Counted from the stretch's first letter, positions 12,033 through 25,915 are shown. The stretch: DNA of 64,000 nucleotides from Norana najaformis (GCA_964023275.1 OZ029914.1:49740530-49804529); one strand, 5' to 3'. Notes: a model not told the origin generated them from the sequence alone. Made by a program: numbers and translations.

Positions 12033-14344
12033 CACTGTCGCATTCAAGATCCTCTTTCTGGGAAGGACCTCAATTGTCGGTACCGTTCCGGCTTACGTTG
12101 ATGGAGTTTTATTTTCTAGCCTCGAACCAATCAGATATAGAAACAAGCTGAGACACGTGCGTAAAGACATACAGATAGACATACATACACACATACAGAC
12201 ACGCAGATAGACAACATATGCACAGACAGACGGACAGAGGGCCTAACAGATAGACATCAAACAGATAAAATATAAAAATATAAATGGCTAAATACATTAG
12301 TTTTTATGAATGCTCCACTATAAATGCTCCTATTTTTCTCGCTTGTGTGAAGTTAAATTTTTATGCTACTTGCTATTTCTCAAACTATAGATAAAGTTTG
12401 ATTTTATGCTGTTAGTTATCTCTCAAACTGTATAAAAAGTTGGATTTTTGCTGCAAAATTTCTCTCAACCTGTGTATGAAGTCAGATTTTTAAGCTGTTA
12501 TATAATATTGCATACTATGTAACAGCCCAAAATCTAAAAATCTAGGCAAGTTAAAAGTCTACCCTTTTAACGCGTTGTCTCTCGCTAATGCAGGTTGCTT
12601 ACTTACTTACCTACATGTTGTAGACAAATGCAGTAGTACATTTTTGGCGAGGAACTTGTTCGCAGCTGTTTGTGTTCAACGATACGCTGCTTATTATTTG
12701 CTGAAAACACATGTCGTTTACTGTCATAAAATAAGTTATGTCCTTTCGGATAAAAAATTAAAACAAGTTATGAGAAGGTATGAAAATTTTTATTATTCTA
12801 GAAATTTAAAGAAAACCGAAAATTTACTATAGTTTGCAGGATTTGTAGAAAATTGCTAATATAAATAAAAGTCAAGTTCAAATGTCAACGTCATTGAAGG
12901 TTTTTGTGAGACTTTTTGAAAATACATCACAAGTAAAGTTGTTAAAATATTAATGAAAGGTACCTCAGCGATATTCAGTTACATAGACTGAAATTTATCT
13001 CAAACAACAGTTATAAATAGATATTTAAACTATATATTGTGACAAATCGACATATGAAAGATAAAAATATATATAGTTATGACTTATTATAATTTTATCC
13101 AGAATCATATACAAATTTTAAGAAATCAACGTAAATGAAACTTTGTTTGAAATTGATATCAGTAAGATGTCTGAAAAATAATGAGTTTAGCAGTTTTACA
13201 AACTCGTCAATATCTACAACACCCATAAGACAAAGAGATAAAATCGATTAACTTCACAGTTTCACATAATGCTGGGTAGTAAATTAATAAAATTTTAAGC
13301 TTCAATAAATATAATTTTCATGAAGTATGTGTAAAACTTTTAGTTCCTTTAAAATTTTATTCAAATATTGTTTTTTTGCAAGATGTCGATACTACCAGTC
13401 TGGTAATAGAAGAAAAATTTAACACATTACAATTCTCCATGGTTATGGGCCGGAAAATTTCAATATTAAAAATGTAAAAATTTTTAAAATAATTTTTAAA
13501 TAAAAAAGAATACAAGTATTTTGAAAATTTCACTGCAGTAAGATTAAATTAACCAACTTGCAGCTTTAACCGACGTCATTCATTTTTTTAGATTTGTGTA
13601 AGATTACGACTTTTTTACTTATACATTTCTAAAATGCTATATTCTTATTTTTAAATATTCCTCTGCTTGTCTGTGCGATTCATCAGACGGCAAGTATGAT
13701 AAAGTGTATATCGACTTCTCTTTAACGGCTGAGAAAACTTTTGCTTCATAAAGTCTGCATAAATTATTTCCCACCCTGAAAGATACTTAATAATCAATTT
13801 TCAGTTTATTTTCAGTTTTATTGCATCTGTGGAACTGTAAAGTAATAGAACAATGTGCTATAAGCAAATTTACAAGCACAGTTTATAATATGAAGTACAA
13901 TTACAAAATGCTTAATGGATAAAGTAGAGCATAACCCTCAAACTTTTGTAACTATGGAATAAAGATAGGGTCGTAAGCTCCCTCAGTAGGGGAATAGGCT
14001 CCTACTCCCTACGGTTTAGTACCTTTCATTTTAAAACTTCGATTTCACAATTCATTGCTGAATGGGACTTAATTGCTCCGGATATTCGTCGGCAGAGGAT
14101 TCACCCAACCAACCAGTCGAATTTTTCTATCAAGGCCGGGATTGACTTTGGATTATGGAAACTCAAACCCCGGCAAATCCAACCTGGTTCAAAGTGGAAT
14201 ATAAGAAGCGTATATCGAACCACGGAACATCCGTGCTAATGCTGTAGTAATCTTTGATATCAACATTAAAGAGACATGTTTTGAGAAAGTAAAATAGTTT
14301 GATTAGTTGCGTATCAAAAGGAAAATTCAATTAGAAGGCTTTCT
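12033..14344. other. Non-coding stretch; end of the outer inverted repeat
   Basis: No gene is visible. 12165-12260 is a low-complexity ACATACAGATAGAC-type run. Homology to the region downstream of gene B continues in inverted orientation to about 13165, opposite 55520, where the two arms diverge after a shared GAAATTGATATCA. The rest, to the Ly6 gene, is AT-rich and unremarkable. Confidence 0.7.
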
Positions 14345-15976
14345 TCACACAAAAGTCATAATGTTAGTAACCAGCAATGCTGCAATGCTGAGCGATTGAC
14401 TCAGATTTATCCATTTTCCCGACGACTTGCTGTTAGTTGTAATAGCGATGTTAATTCCGCCAGTTGGAGAAACTGCTGTTGTGGCTGGTTTGGTCACGAT
14501 AATCTCGCCAGCTGATCGAGCTGCTGTTGTGGCTGGTTTTGTCACGGTAATCTTGCCAATTGATTGAGCTGCGGTTGTGGCTGGTTTTGTCATGTTAATC
14601 TCGCCAGTTGGTTGAGGTGCTGTTGGGGGTGGTTTTGTCACATAGCTGGTTACGTTGCCGTTGCAGTAGTTCTTCTCACAGAGGCAGATATATGACTTAA
14701 ATGAAACCAGTGTTCCATTGTAAGTAACGTTGTTTTCGGTACTAAAACAGCACATGTTTTCGTAGTAGAAGAACGTGTATTGAGTTTGGAACACATTCAC
14801 CATCAGACATTGTTCATACGTAAATTGCATAGGGTCTGTATAGCACGTCCGATTGGTAATGTATCCTACAGAAAGAAGAACAACTGTTTCTAAGGTATCG
14901 AATATCAACGCTTGTACTTACAGTTTTAAAATGTGTTCTAATGACTCCGTAGAGCCATTTTCATAATGCTTTATGCATCAGTCGATGGTCCCTTTAAGTG
15001 AAATCGTAATAAAAGATCATTATTCGTTGAAGAAACCAGGACGAATCCCACGAAGAATGAATGTTAACGGCTATGAAAATGAAATGATACATTTGGAACA
15101 GCAATTACTCAGCTCCAAAACTTCCAAAGCTGGTCATCTTTTCCTCCAGCTAAGTCTGAGTGAGGTGGTTTCCCGTTGCCTTCCTCACAGACAATTGTGG
15201 GTGAGCAACTTGCCCAAGGTCGCTACGCAGTGGCTTGAGGCAGATTCGAACCCGAGACCCTCCGTTAACGAGGCACAGACTGGCCCTAAATCTTATTATA
15301 TTGCCTAACGCGTGCACGCAATTTCTCGCATCCGGTTTTCTTTCTCAATAAACTCGAAACAAAAAAATTGCCACTCAATCAAATGGACATGTAAACGAGA
15401 AGAGCATTTTCTTAGCTAACTCCAAAAGATAGCCATGAATATAAAGTGCTAGCGACTTCATTTTTCTTAGCCTCGGTATATGGTATTTCTCCGTGCCTCT
15501 TGATCTTCCCAGAGAGGTTGTAGGTCAATATACTCATTTTGAGCTGAGTTCACTACAGGGCGCAAGTGAAGCAGAAATGTGAAAACATCTTTCTGCCCTC
15601 ACTGGGATTTGAACCACTGACCTCTAAGCTGAGGTCAGGGGTTAGCTAGAAGGCTAACAACTGGTTTATCGAGCACCCCAAACAGACACAACTTAAGTGC
15701 CATCAGACGCAATTAAGTTGACATATTATATCTCATCGTGGTTTTCAGTCAAATATTCTACTCACCCTGATATCCCAAATCATTCCACATTATGATACAT
15801 GCTGTGCCGGTACAGTTTGGTGTACCCTCGGACTCGAGAGGCTCTGGGCAGTTTGATTCAAATCCATATGATTCCTCAGCTTCGATATGGATGCAATCGT
15901 AGCAGGAAACTGCCTCAGTGACACGAACTATCACGAAGATCATCCCGAAAGCAAGCCAGACCATCGCCAGTTTCAT
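14345..15976 (-). CDS. Ly6/uPAR-type three-finger protein, GPI-anchor-like, with repeated Thr/Ala/Pro stalk
   Basis: Two exons join in phase 1: 15976-15766 (donor CAGG/GTGAGT) and 14865-14345 (acceptor CTGTAG), giving about 243 residues. Residues 1-22 are a signal peptide (MKLAMVWLAFGMIFVIVRV...). The mature part begins CYDC and carries the cysteine pattern of a three-finger domain, closing with CCFSTENN...CLCEKNYCNGN (the CC...CN ending). A stalk follows with about three tandem 17-residue units built on KPATTA. The last 20 residues are hydrophobic (SIAALLVTNIMTFV) and end without a basic tail, as expected for GPI attachment. Several NxT/NxS sites are present. The ligand is unknown. Cell-surface location fits the neighbouring IgSF receptors. 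Confidence 0.8.
15100..15290 (-). repeat. SINE with tRNA-like head and MIR-like core
   Basis: Read on the minus strand, a B box GGGTTCGAATCT (15242-15253) is followed by CGACCTTGGGCAAGTTGCTC. This resembles the tRNA head plus CCTTGGGCAAGTT core of MIR-type SINEs. The same core in degraded form (ACCCTTGGGAAATTCCTTAA) is in the SINE at 55.2 kb. Confidence 0.6.
15600..15676 (-). repeat. tRNA-like SINE head
   Basis: On the minus strand a segment starting GCTCGATAAACCAGTTGTTAG has an A-box-like region, a short anticodon-arm-like palindrome and a consensus B box GGTTCAAATCC (15605-15615). The acceptor stem does not pair convincingly, so I treat it as SINE-derived rather than a functional tRNA. Confidence 0.5.
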
Positions 15977-18385
15977 TCTGAAAAAGTTTTAAAGTAGGTT
16001 ATACTTTTCAAATGTATCGTTCAACACTCTGAGAAATATTTTATGTGTAACTAGAATGTCTTGGCTTGAAGTTTGATTTAATAAAATTATCAGTTTTAAC
16101 CTAGTTGGCTTAGACATAATATCTGTTATTAAAGTTTGGGCAGACTCCAGCAGGACAGTTTATTGTTAAATTTTCAGCAGTAGTAAGTGCTATGCAATGT
16201 AGCATTTAGAGACAGGCCTACAACTGAAAACATTTGCAGTAATTCAATGTACATGTTAGCCCAATAAGGTACCTGCATAATCAAAGGAGTTATATGAAAA
16301 CAAAATCGGTGATTGTACTGAAAGAAAGATTTGTGACTTGCTCGTCCGCGTCGAAAAAGAACCCATAGGCAAACAACTTCATCCAGTCCCTTGGTGGCGA
16401 GCGGTGCTATTGTTCAGCGGCGATTTAAATTTCAGGAGACTTGGGCCTTCTCTGTAGTTTGTGAGTCCAGAACCGTGCGAATGATAACGAGACTTACTTT
16501 TTGCATTACATAAATTAACGAAATATGTACAACATATTTACAGCGACCATTGCAAACAACAGCTTCAAGAGTCCCTGATTTACTTCGATCAGTGACTACG
16601 CGTGGTCAACCCGTTTATAAGATGCACGCGTTATTTAATCTTTCGGCTCTCCAGATGTTGCCCTCTTGATCGTCACTTAGCGAATTCTCTCAATCCATCT
16701 TAACCTGTTTTAACGTCTTTCCTTTCCCGTCATCTTTCACCTCCACCTGTCAATCTTTTCCTCTTCCACATTCCAATCGGAGGGATCCCTGTCTGTTGTT
16801 CATGTTTCCCTTTCTCGGTCGTCCTTTGTCGCTTTTATGACAGGCGTATGCAAGTTAGTCATGGCACTATTAATGATAGTCCGGCCTAACAAATTGATAT
16901 AGTTCTGACAAGTTAAAACAAAGGAATATAGTTAAACTAAACCAAATAACAAAATCTAGACATGTTAGACTAAAGTACAAAATCTAGACTTATTTTAAAC
17001 TAATCTTGCCAGCATTTCACAACGCTTACGCAATTTACCAATTTCACACGTTGCATCCGAATTCAAGACACGGAGATTAAAGGTTTGTGCTTTGGAAGTA
17101 GGTCTTCCAACCAATAAAACATATGGTAAACATCGTTAGATAAAGTGTCTGCACAAGATTTTGATAAAGTATCAATGTGTCTTACTGGTCTCAATTTTTA
17201 AATTTCGAAAACGAACTTCAATGGAATAAGTTTCTAGCAACTATTACAACTACTCAAACCGAACTGATGACCTGTCTTCCAAAGAATTATGCAGAAAATT
17301 GATATCCGTCAGGGTTTTGAAACACGACAGCTGAACAGTCAACTACTCTACTGCAAGAAAGCACGTAAGTTCCGACGTTAATTGTGCTATAAGGTTAGAT
17401 TATTTGCCTCATAAACAGCAATCGTAGGCCTAATATCTATTCCACTGCTACTGGCTCTTCACTTTCGACGCACAAATTCTAACGAATTATATCGCAGGTC
17501 TTCACTTCTTTCCACCAGAGAACTAGCCACGAATTGCAAAATCGATGATCCAAAACAAAGCGAACGACCCTAAAGAAATCGAGGCATGTTTCATTTGTTT
17601 AAGAGGTCTCCATGTCAACCCACAGTGTGTTTCAAGTCTATCGGTTTACTGGGCGTGCGAGTAGGTGACTTTCCAGCTCAGCAGGAGGGCATTGTTCAGA
17701 GTATTGAACCGGAGAGCGACCCAAAGGCCGCTGCAAGTAATGACCGATCCAGCCATTAAATGCCTGTCTCAGCGATAAAAGGAAACATAAAACCTGCCTA
17801 AAAGAGCATAACATCCAATGGCGATGAGTGACGGGCCCTGACAAGGATAAGGCAATTCAAAGGAAGACTGCGCCGTATTGAGTTTTATTGCGGTTAAACA
17901 AATTACTGAATGTTATGGGAACGAAACATAATAACCGGTAATTGATATGAAACAAAGAATTAAAGCCTTCTGTACTCAAGAAAACGCCGTCGCATTTCAG
18001 AAACGAACACTGCATTGAAGGCAGGTAGTTGTCACAACATGCTAAGCACTAATCGATGGTCGCTTAGACGTTTTAAGCCCAGACTTGAATTGGACATGGA
18101 TCAAACAAATGTCCAAGTGGCGAACAGCGGAGAGTAATTTTCCGCCGTTCGAGTAAGTCAGTGAAAACTTTGGGAGCCTATGGTACTTGTTAGTGGTTTT
18201 CTGTTTATCATCGTTAGAGTGAAGCCTTGTGTCGTTTCTCTAAAAATTATCTTACATGAACTTTGCGCTATATAAATTTCCAGATGTCTCAAAATTTATA
18301 TGCTGCCTTTTGGGATCCTTTCAGTGATGGTGCCTCTTATTCAAGTGTGAGATCTCGCACTTTAATCTCTAGTTATTATTATTAT

Positions 18386-18436
<51 letters not shown>

Positions 18437-20744
18437 TATCATCATCATCCTTATAATTATTGTTATTGTTATTGTTGTTATTATTGTTATTATTGTCATA
18501 AAATAATGGCAGTAAAAATAAGTTTTTATAACTAATATTAATAGTTTTTTAAATTATTAAATAAATTCATTCAATAACGAAAATCTACCAGGCATATTTA
18601 ATTATTGCAACAACAGTCATCAATAGACCTTTACACAACGATTAAGCGCAGTACAATTAATTATAATAATTCGCTTTTGAGAGACGCTGGAGAAGCGACA
18701 AAATGTTCAGATACATAAAATTGCATCACATATTGGTTCTTAAGCAAATACAACGACCATTCACAACATTTGGGATCATAAGTCACAATACTTCCATTAT
18801 CACTCAAAATTTGCACAACTGTGAGAAACAAGAAAAAACACAATTGGTCCTATAATTTATTCAGTCCACTTAAACTTGGGAGTACATCAGGTAAAGCGTT
18901 CCTGGTTAATACAGTATTGTTTCTGTTGGTAGTATTTGAAGAACGTGACCATCAATTAGTCTTTGCTGGGAAGGGTTGGTCGCATAAGTGTGTGGTCTAT
19001 GCTTGCGTATTGAACACATTCGTAATGCAGAGGCCTGGACTTTGGCTCTTGCACCGGAGTATATCCACCACAGGCGTTCATCTCCATGTACTCCGTTCCG
19101 TCAGCGCCAAAGTACTTTACATACAATATTCATACAACACGGTATTGAGGTCAAAGTGTAACTGAACGGTGAAGAGTAATGGAGCGGTAGACGGAAGGAG
19201 CATGAAAGCGAAATAGAAAGTGAATTTTCACGATGTACGTTATGTACACGTGGCTCCATGATGTGATGAGGGGTCGAATTTAGCTCATTATGAGTAAGTT
19301 CTAGTTGGTTTCACCATCAATTTACATCTAAATTTTCAATGTTTCGTGATATGATGATACGTAATGAACGGTAACATAGTCAATTAATAGAAATAACATG
19401 CAGAAATATTATTTTTTAATAAATTGTGATTTTATAAAAACTTATTTTATCTATCTATAAAAAGTATACTTGTACATGCTGTGTTTTCAAGTATTTGAAA
19501 TAAATGACGCTCAAGAACTAACATAAACTCTCACTGGACAAAAAAATTTCAATGCAAGTGTAGCAATTTCTTACGATTATGGCTAACAGCATAATAAGCC
19601 TATGAAATGTTGCTTTCAATTGAGTAATCTGGTGAAAATTCATATGCCGTATTATTGTGAAGTATTTCTCACCGTATTCTTGCAATTTTCCATGTCAAAT
19701 TTCTCGCCTGAAAACGCATCTGTGTATATGTTGCCGGCTGCAAAGAAAACATGGACTGGACTGGAAACTTTTACACTTATTTACATCGTCGACAAATCAT
19801 GCAGCTGTGTTGTGTGGTATATACAAGCAATGCCTATGCCTAGATTGAGACAGTTATGCCATTTACGCCTGTATGTACACTCATATGTTGGTGGATTTAT
19901 GGGAACTGTGCTCTTTACATTCCGGTATACGGAGTGTGTTAACCTGAGATACACGTCCCTGACTTAGAGGCACGTCTGGTACACCGTCATTCTCTTGCGC
20001 AAAGGCGGTGATGGTAGCTAACAGACCAGTTACACAGATTTTATATGATACATCTTGTTTCAGATAGCAAACACTTCAGCTCGTAAAGTATCAAAGACAT
20101 GACTATTTCGAAGCTAACACTGCATTACGAAATCAAGGAACCCAAAATATCGTTAATGACACAACAACAAATGAATTTCTAGACATTACTTTTTGGATGT
20201 TCCTTTCTATCGACTTTCCCATAAACTGGAGAAACTTTTCGCACAGGGCGACCGGAACCAACGGCACCAGCTTCCGCTACAAGTTTAACATATTATTCAA
20301 AATCTTTGTGTCCAGCAACAAGATACGTCATCGAAATTCATCATATTTATCCAAATATATATATATATATATAGACCTTTGAGAAATTGCTATTGACAAT
20401 AAATAAATAAATATGCAATGTAAATGCATTATAATGTAATGTAAAAAACATTTATATAGCACCTTTGACATCTACCAAATAATATCATTTTGAAGTATGC
20501 AGCTGGCTTCAATTATAAATATATTCAAGTTATCTGTTGCCAAGATGTTTAGAAGTTCCGTCAAAACATTACTGGTTCATTCACTAGATCAGAGATTAAT
20601 TCTGCAATGGATTTCTAACATGCACTTGCAAATAATTACTTAAAGTTGTCAGCAGCGCTTTGGTAAGCATTTTGCTTTGGAAGAAAGTTTATCAGCCATA
20701 CATACACAATTTACTCTGTGAGTTTTCTATAAAATCGCTTTATA
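15977..20744. other. Intergenic repeat-rich stretch
   Basis: I see no supportable gene. 18383-18500 is a CAT/CATCAT then TTATTG microsatellite. 20355-20372 is an (AT)n run. A CACTAATCGATGG motif at about 18047 belongs to a dispersed motif family. Further tail exons of IgSF gene I-1 could lie here but none is recognisable. Confidence 0.6.
18383..18500. repeat. (CAT)n / (TTATTG)n microsatellite
   Basis: Trinucleotide CAT repeats dominate 18389-18452 and pass into TTATTGTTATTG runs. The His/Tyr-rich frame over it is a composition artefact. Confidence 0.9.
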
Positions 20745-23700
20745 TCAGAAAAACAACCTTGGTTTGTGTGAAGCTACCTTTAGTAAAACATGCTTGAAAG
20801 AGTCGGAGATATAGATGAAATCGTTACCAAAGTTTTCTGCATTCTGTCGGCTGTTAAGGACTGGTGGTTCCATGCCGACTTCTGCGTTTCCTGCTTTGGC
20901 AAAATGAGTACATAACACTAGTCATTATTTAGCACAATTATTATTATCATCCATTTTATTGTCTCATCGTTATTATCACCATCTTCTTTTTAAACTTGCT
21001 CAATGTTAGCACTTTCATTATTTATATAATTTACAATTAATCATATAATTTTGATTGCATATAATAATCGATATTAGTACTAGACCTGATTTTGTAAACC
21101 TTATTTTATTCATAATTACATTCATACGTGTACTTTAAATGTTGCTGATTCTTATACAAAACCAACAAAACGGTTGTACCTGCGGCATATTCCATTAAAT
21201 CGATGTATCCAGCGTATACAGGTGGCGCCTGGAGGATTCTTGCTGGACCAACAACTTCTGCAAATTTAAGTATTTGGCTCTAATTTTGTTCAAATAGAAT
21301 ACGTTGAATCACAAAATACATATACATGTCCGCCATGTTTTCGATTGATCAAATTTGGTTTACAAAAACGCAATAAGTCACTACTGGGATACTACAGCAT
21401 CTACTGAGACTCAACAATCCAAAGGATTATGACTTTTGACGACGGCTTCACGTGCGGTGACCATCGGTTGATACCTTGTGATTATCTAGTGCACCAATTA
21501 TGTAGATTCAATCGTCAAAGTGTTTGAACCATCGTTTACAATCCATTTCTGTGCTTGTTTGGCTTAGAAAAGATTGTGACAGTATGACAATCTGTGTAGA
21601 GTGTAGAGTTTTATACGCTACCGTAGCTTGTGTTTCTCACCATTTGGATTCGCCTCAACACCCGGCAATATGTCTGGCTCATTGTTATCATTCCCTCGTT
21701 GCACTCTTGACAAAATATGTCCACACAACTCTGTTTAAAACACATTATCACGATCGTCAAAATAATATTCATCATTATGACTATCTTTCCACAATCATTG
21801 TTGCCACTCAGCGTCCTCATGTCATCATTCTTAAAATCTTTAATATTGCAAACCGTGTCGACGAATGCAATAAAATTTACTACAAGTTCTTAATTCTACA
21901 ATTTATTCTTTTAATTTTGTTAATTCAGCGTACGACTATATATTAACTGAATAAGATGACTCTTTTAAAATCAGGTGAAATAAAGCATGAACAAGGCTTC
22001 GAAGTGTTGTTTCGTCAGCTTCAATTACATTGTTGAAGGATACTGGCAACAGGAACTTTGAAGCCTTGTTCATGCTTTAAGAATTGCTTCTTGTTTCATG
22101 TCTGCGAGAAATGGATATATCTAACGGATTAGATTACCTTTGAAGTAGGTTCTGCTGATAATTAAAATTGTGATCATCAGAATGAAGCACAACGCGCCCA
22201 TGGCAATTGTCACATTTTTAATCATATTTCTTCCTATAATACATTTGGTTAACAGTTAATGTTTTAATTGTTATTATTTGACAACAGCTTTAACAAATAA
22301 AAACTTATGATTTGTAATGAGAAAATAACAACAAATGTCCAATCCAATCTAATCCATTCTAATATGATAACTTTTACAAATCCTTTTAAAATACACGTGC
22401 ATTTTGTTAAACCTACTCGAGATGATGTTTGACAATTGGCAACCATTTGACCTGAAGCAAGAGCGGAACCAGTGCTGTGTACACTGTCCATATTTTCCTC
22501 AAACTGCTTATAGAAAGCAATGTGCAAATAATAAAGAACAGCTGTGCAAATGGGCGGATTCAAAAAACCACTCCAGTCATGCACTTCAGCTTAAACTCAG
22601 GTTGTAGTTCCAAGGCAGTTCCTATGTGTCAGCCAGTTGTTACATAAATTGCAACAGAAGTACATTTCTTACCTTTGATAGTAACAGTTACTTCCTTCTG
22701 GACAACATAACTGGTCCCATTAACCAAGTTTTCTGCCGTGCACTCCAAGGTATATTCCTGATCGTTTTGACTAGCAGACATGTTGAGCAATAGTTCGGAT
22801 CCAACTGTTGCACCTGAAGCACCAATGTATCTCCATTTGTAATCAGGCTCAGGATTAGCATCAGCATTGCAACGGAGTTGTGATCCAATTTCGTAGAACT
22901 CCTTCACAGGCGTTATTGTTACGTTTCGAGGCCCATCTACATGGTTCAAATATATAAAACTTTTAAGTCACGAATGAGGAATTGTACTCCATAGATTAGT
23001 CGCAGGTTTTGAGATTACAGTCTAAAGATATTAGCTTGAATTTAATTTGAACCACTGAAAAATTGAAAACTAATGCGATAATATTAATAAAAACAATTTT
23101 AGATTAGATTAGAAAGTTAAATACTCAAGTCTATTTTTCTCACATGATAAAATGAAAACCAATCACATTTTGGTAGTGTATTATTTCAATAAGCTCGGAA
23201 ACTAATAAGCCACATTCCGACATATAATCAATATTAAAAATTCGAGCTTTTTAAAATAATACACTAAAAAATGTATTTCTAAAACGCCTGGTTGTACTGA
23301 TAGTGAGAAATAGCGCACAGCATAGATATGACATATATCTCAGGCAAATGTAAAACACGGCTGCTATGGCGTAAGCAAAAATGTTCCTAGTACTTCATCT
23401 ATATTAACACCGATTGTTTAAAACTATACAATGTTTCAAAGGAATATGCGTTATTATGAAAAACACTTACAATGTACTTTAATTGTGATGTTCCACTCAT
23501 GAACGTAATCTGGTACATTTGTAGCGTTAGTCACAATTGAACTATAGAGGGGAGCAAAGAATGTCTTGCAGGAGAAAATTGCTCCGTTATCACTGGAATT
23601 TACTTTAACTCTAAGAGTTGAAATAAGAGTCCGAGAACCAGAACTGTCATTACGATACGATTCAGATTTGACTTCAGCGCCATGCTTGAACCATTGCATT

Positions 23701-25061
23701 ACTGGACTCCAAATTCCGTTGTAGCTTATACTGCACGACACTGCTAAGGTTTCGTTTTCCACAGTGTAGTTTGAATTTCCAGACAAGTAACTTTCACACA
23801 AAGGATCCGAAGCTAAAACAACAGAAATCAAAATCAAAAGCTTTTCTTAGAAGTATCCTAATTAGTGAAAATGGGCAAACCGAAGCCAGACGCTGATGAC
23901 TCTTAAGTAAGGATCGCTATTATTACAAGCTTTACGATAACTGAGAAATTCGCATGTTTTCGAAGCAAACATTTCAGTCTGTTTCTTCAGTAATCTATAG
24001 TATCATAAAAGGAAACCAGTTTCCTAAAAAGCCCTTGAATAACAAATAGAACAACACAGTACGATGGCTGTACAGCGCATGTTGTTCAAAACAAGTGTAT
24101 TATAATAGACTAATTATTACGACAAATTCACTTAGTATTTATTGTCCTATCTTCTTGAAAGAATACGGTGCAAAGTAACGGACGTGCACTAACGTTTTGA
24201 GAAAATTACTTTTGCACATTCTTGTCAAACAGCCAATGAAACTGCTTAAGCATGTAACAATCTGTGCTTTAAAATTTCTTTAAACTGATCCTACTTTTTG
24301 TACATACCTAAAACAATCAGTTGTGCTTTGGATGAAACTCCGCTAACAATGGATGAGTTTGAATGCAACATGTAACATTCATAAATGCCAGCATATTCTA
24401 GTTTGGTGTTGTGAGTTGCTAGATCGTGACGTCCCACTGGTTCATTATCAACTGAAAATTCCCAATTCAATTGTTTGCTGAACGTATTCCCATTGTACAA
24501 TATAATTCGGCTATTATTGATTCTTCCCTCCTGAAAGTACCACTGTGTCAACAAATTTGAAGTCACTCTACATTCCATCCTCATAGGATTTCCAACGTGT
24601 GTCACCATATTCAAAGGCTGCCGTATTAAGGAATTGTCGGACAAAGCTGTTTTGTATAAAAAAATATATTTAAACAAAGTGAACTGATTTTTACACGGTT
24701 ATTAGTTGTACACAAATGATTCCATTTTAACGTTTATGCATTAGAACTTAAAATTTTGGAACACTCAAAACTGACAGTAACATTAAGGCACTGCAATAGT
24801 TATACACGTGTGGAATGAAGTGGGTGGTATTACTGTTTCACTTGACACTATCATAGCTTTTAAGAGGAAACTAGGAAGGATTTGCAATTAAGGATCCCCG
24901 GTGATTTGCTGAGTTTCTAACAAAAACACAGTTGAAATGTCTTCTGAACTACTTACAACTCATGTTATGTGTAAGCCACAATAAAATGTAACATAAAACC
25001 TACCGAGTGGAGTAACTACACAAATTAAGATCCATGCGATGGTACTTCGATATCTAAACAT
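20745..25061 (-). CDS. IgSF receptor I-1: signal, three Ig domains, class A membrane exon, tyrosine tail
   Basis: Exons in order: signal 25061-25004 (MFRYRSTIAWILICVV), Ig1 24646-24308, Ig2 23812-23471, Ig3 22936-22673, membrane 22233-22138, tail 21257-21180 and tail 20890 to stop at 20745. All joins are GT-AG and phase 1; about 440 residues. Ig cores: Ig1 MECR...QWY...YAGIYEC; Ig2 VSCS...MQW...NGAIFSC; Ig3 LRCN...WRY...YTLECTA. The membrane exon reads VTIAMGALCFILMITILII, then SRTYFK. The tail has PPVYAGYIDLMEY and FIYISD. The last exon may instead splice at CTAAAG/GTAGCT (20778). Many NxS/T sites suggest a glycosylated surface protein. The ectodomain is nearly the same as I-2. Ligand unknown; tail exons are less certain than Ig exons. 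Confidence 0.8.
21180..21257 (-). CDS. Class A cytoplasmic tail exon of I-1 (YxGYIDL motif)
   Basis: This is a 78-base phase-1 exon between acceptor AATTTGCAG and donor GCAG/GTACAA. It encodes EVVGPARILQAPPVYAGYID followed by LMEYAAG. Three tyrosines lie close together and YIDL is a YxxL motif. The segment matches the tail exon of II-2 (EGEPLPYDGYMDLAEL at 54.9 kb), which supports it as coding although both are too short for ordinary ORF detection. Confidence 0.7.
21981..22079. repeat. Perfect 20-bp inverted repeat (hairpin)
   Basis: TAAAGCATGAACAAGGCTTC at 21981-22000 is the exact reverse complement of 22060-22079, with a 59-base loop. The arms continue imperfectly inward (GAAG/CTTT). It lies in the intron between the membrane and tail exons of I-1 and could be a tiny foldback element. 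Confidence 0.85.
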
Positions 25062-25915
25062 ATTCTGGATATATCTTCAAGCTTCAAATAACAGATTCTG
25101 CCCTTCAAAACTAGTACTTGGCGATTCTGGATGGCTACTGAAGAAATTATCACGTTTGTTAGTTGAAAAGCAGTGCAAGCGGATGCTGTGGATTCACGTG
25201 ATGCTAATGACTGGTGAAGCCATAAAGTGCAAGACAAACACAGCCGACTGGATGTTGCATAGTACAACCGTACAATAGGTAGCTATTTGTTATCTTGCTA
25301 TTAGCTTGATTAGAAAGCATATAGCCGGAAACATATGAACCACGTATCTTACAGCCATATTAACTTTGAAACAAGAAAAACATGTTCTTGTTTGAAAAAC
25401 AACATATTGCTAATATATAACTTGGCAATCTCAATATATCAGTGCTTGTAAAGTCTGCAAGATTTTGAATACACCCGACCTGACTATATTACCAGGCACT
25501 AGTTGAAGAATTATGTGTATTAATATTCACACAATGTTTAAATCTTTTAACATGTCAGAAACTGGCTCAGTAAAAACTTGAGACGATTTAGCTGCTGCAT
25601 GTCAGAAATTGTCTCAGTAGCTTAAGTAATCTACATGTCTACGCAAACAGCAAAGACAAAGTAGGTAAGCTTATAAAAAACCTAGAGAGAAACTAGAGAA
25701 AAAAGAAACAATTCAAGATTAACTCTAAAAATTATTTAATTGATATGTACTAATATTCAAAACATCAACCGTTATCTGCTAAATACTACAATGCTACTCT
25801 ATGAAGTGTGATATTGTTTGTTACTTTGTTACTTGTGTTGCTTTAGTTACCAACCTTGTATAATCGCCATTTAGTAAAAATGATAATATAGGTTAACTGA
25901 GTTTTAGTGGGTCTA
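22490..25915 (-). repeat. Left arm of inverted duplication I
   Basis: This arm is the reverse-complement homologue of about 28010-31295. It covers the promoter side, signal exon and all three Ig exons of I-1 with their introns. Homology stops just after the Ig3 exon, so the membrane and tail exons are not part of the duplicated segment. The arms are separated by about 2.1 kb that holds pseudogene I-p. Confidence 0.85.

Noticed and set aside
15600..15676. Functional tRNA gene
   Set aside because: B box is good but the acceptor stem does not pair and similar heads occur in SINEs in the same window.
18263..18535. His-rich open frame
   Set aside because: Produced by a (CAT)n microsatellite.
21524..21946. 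140-codon frame on the + strand
   Set aside because: No recognisable domain, His/Tyr/Ile composition of AT-rich sequence, and it lies in an intron of I-1 on the opposite strand.
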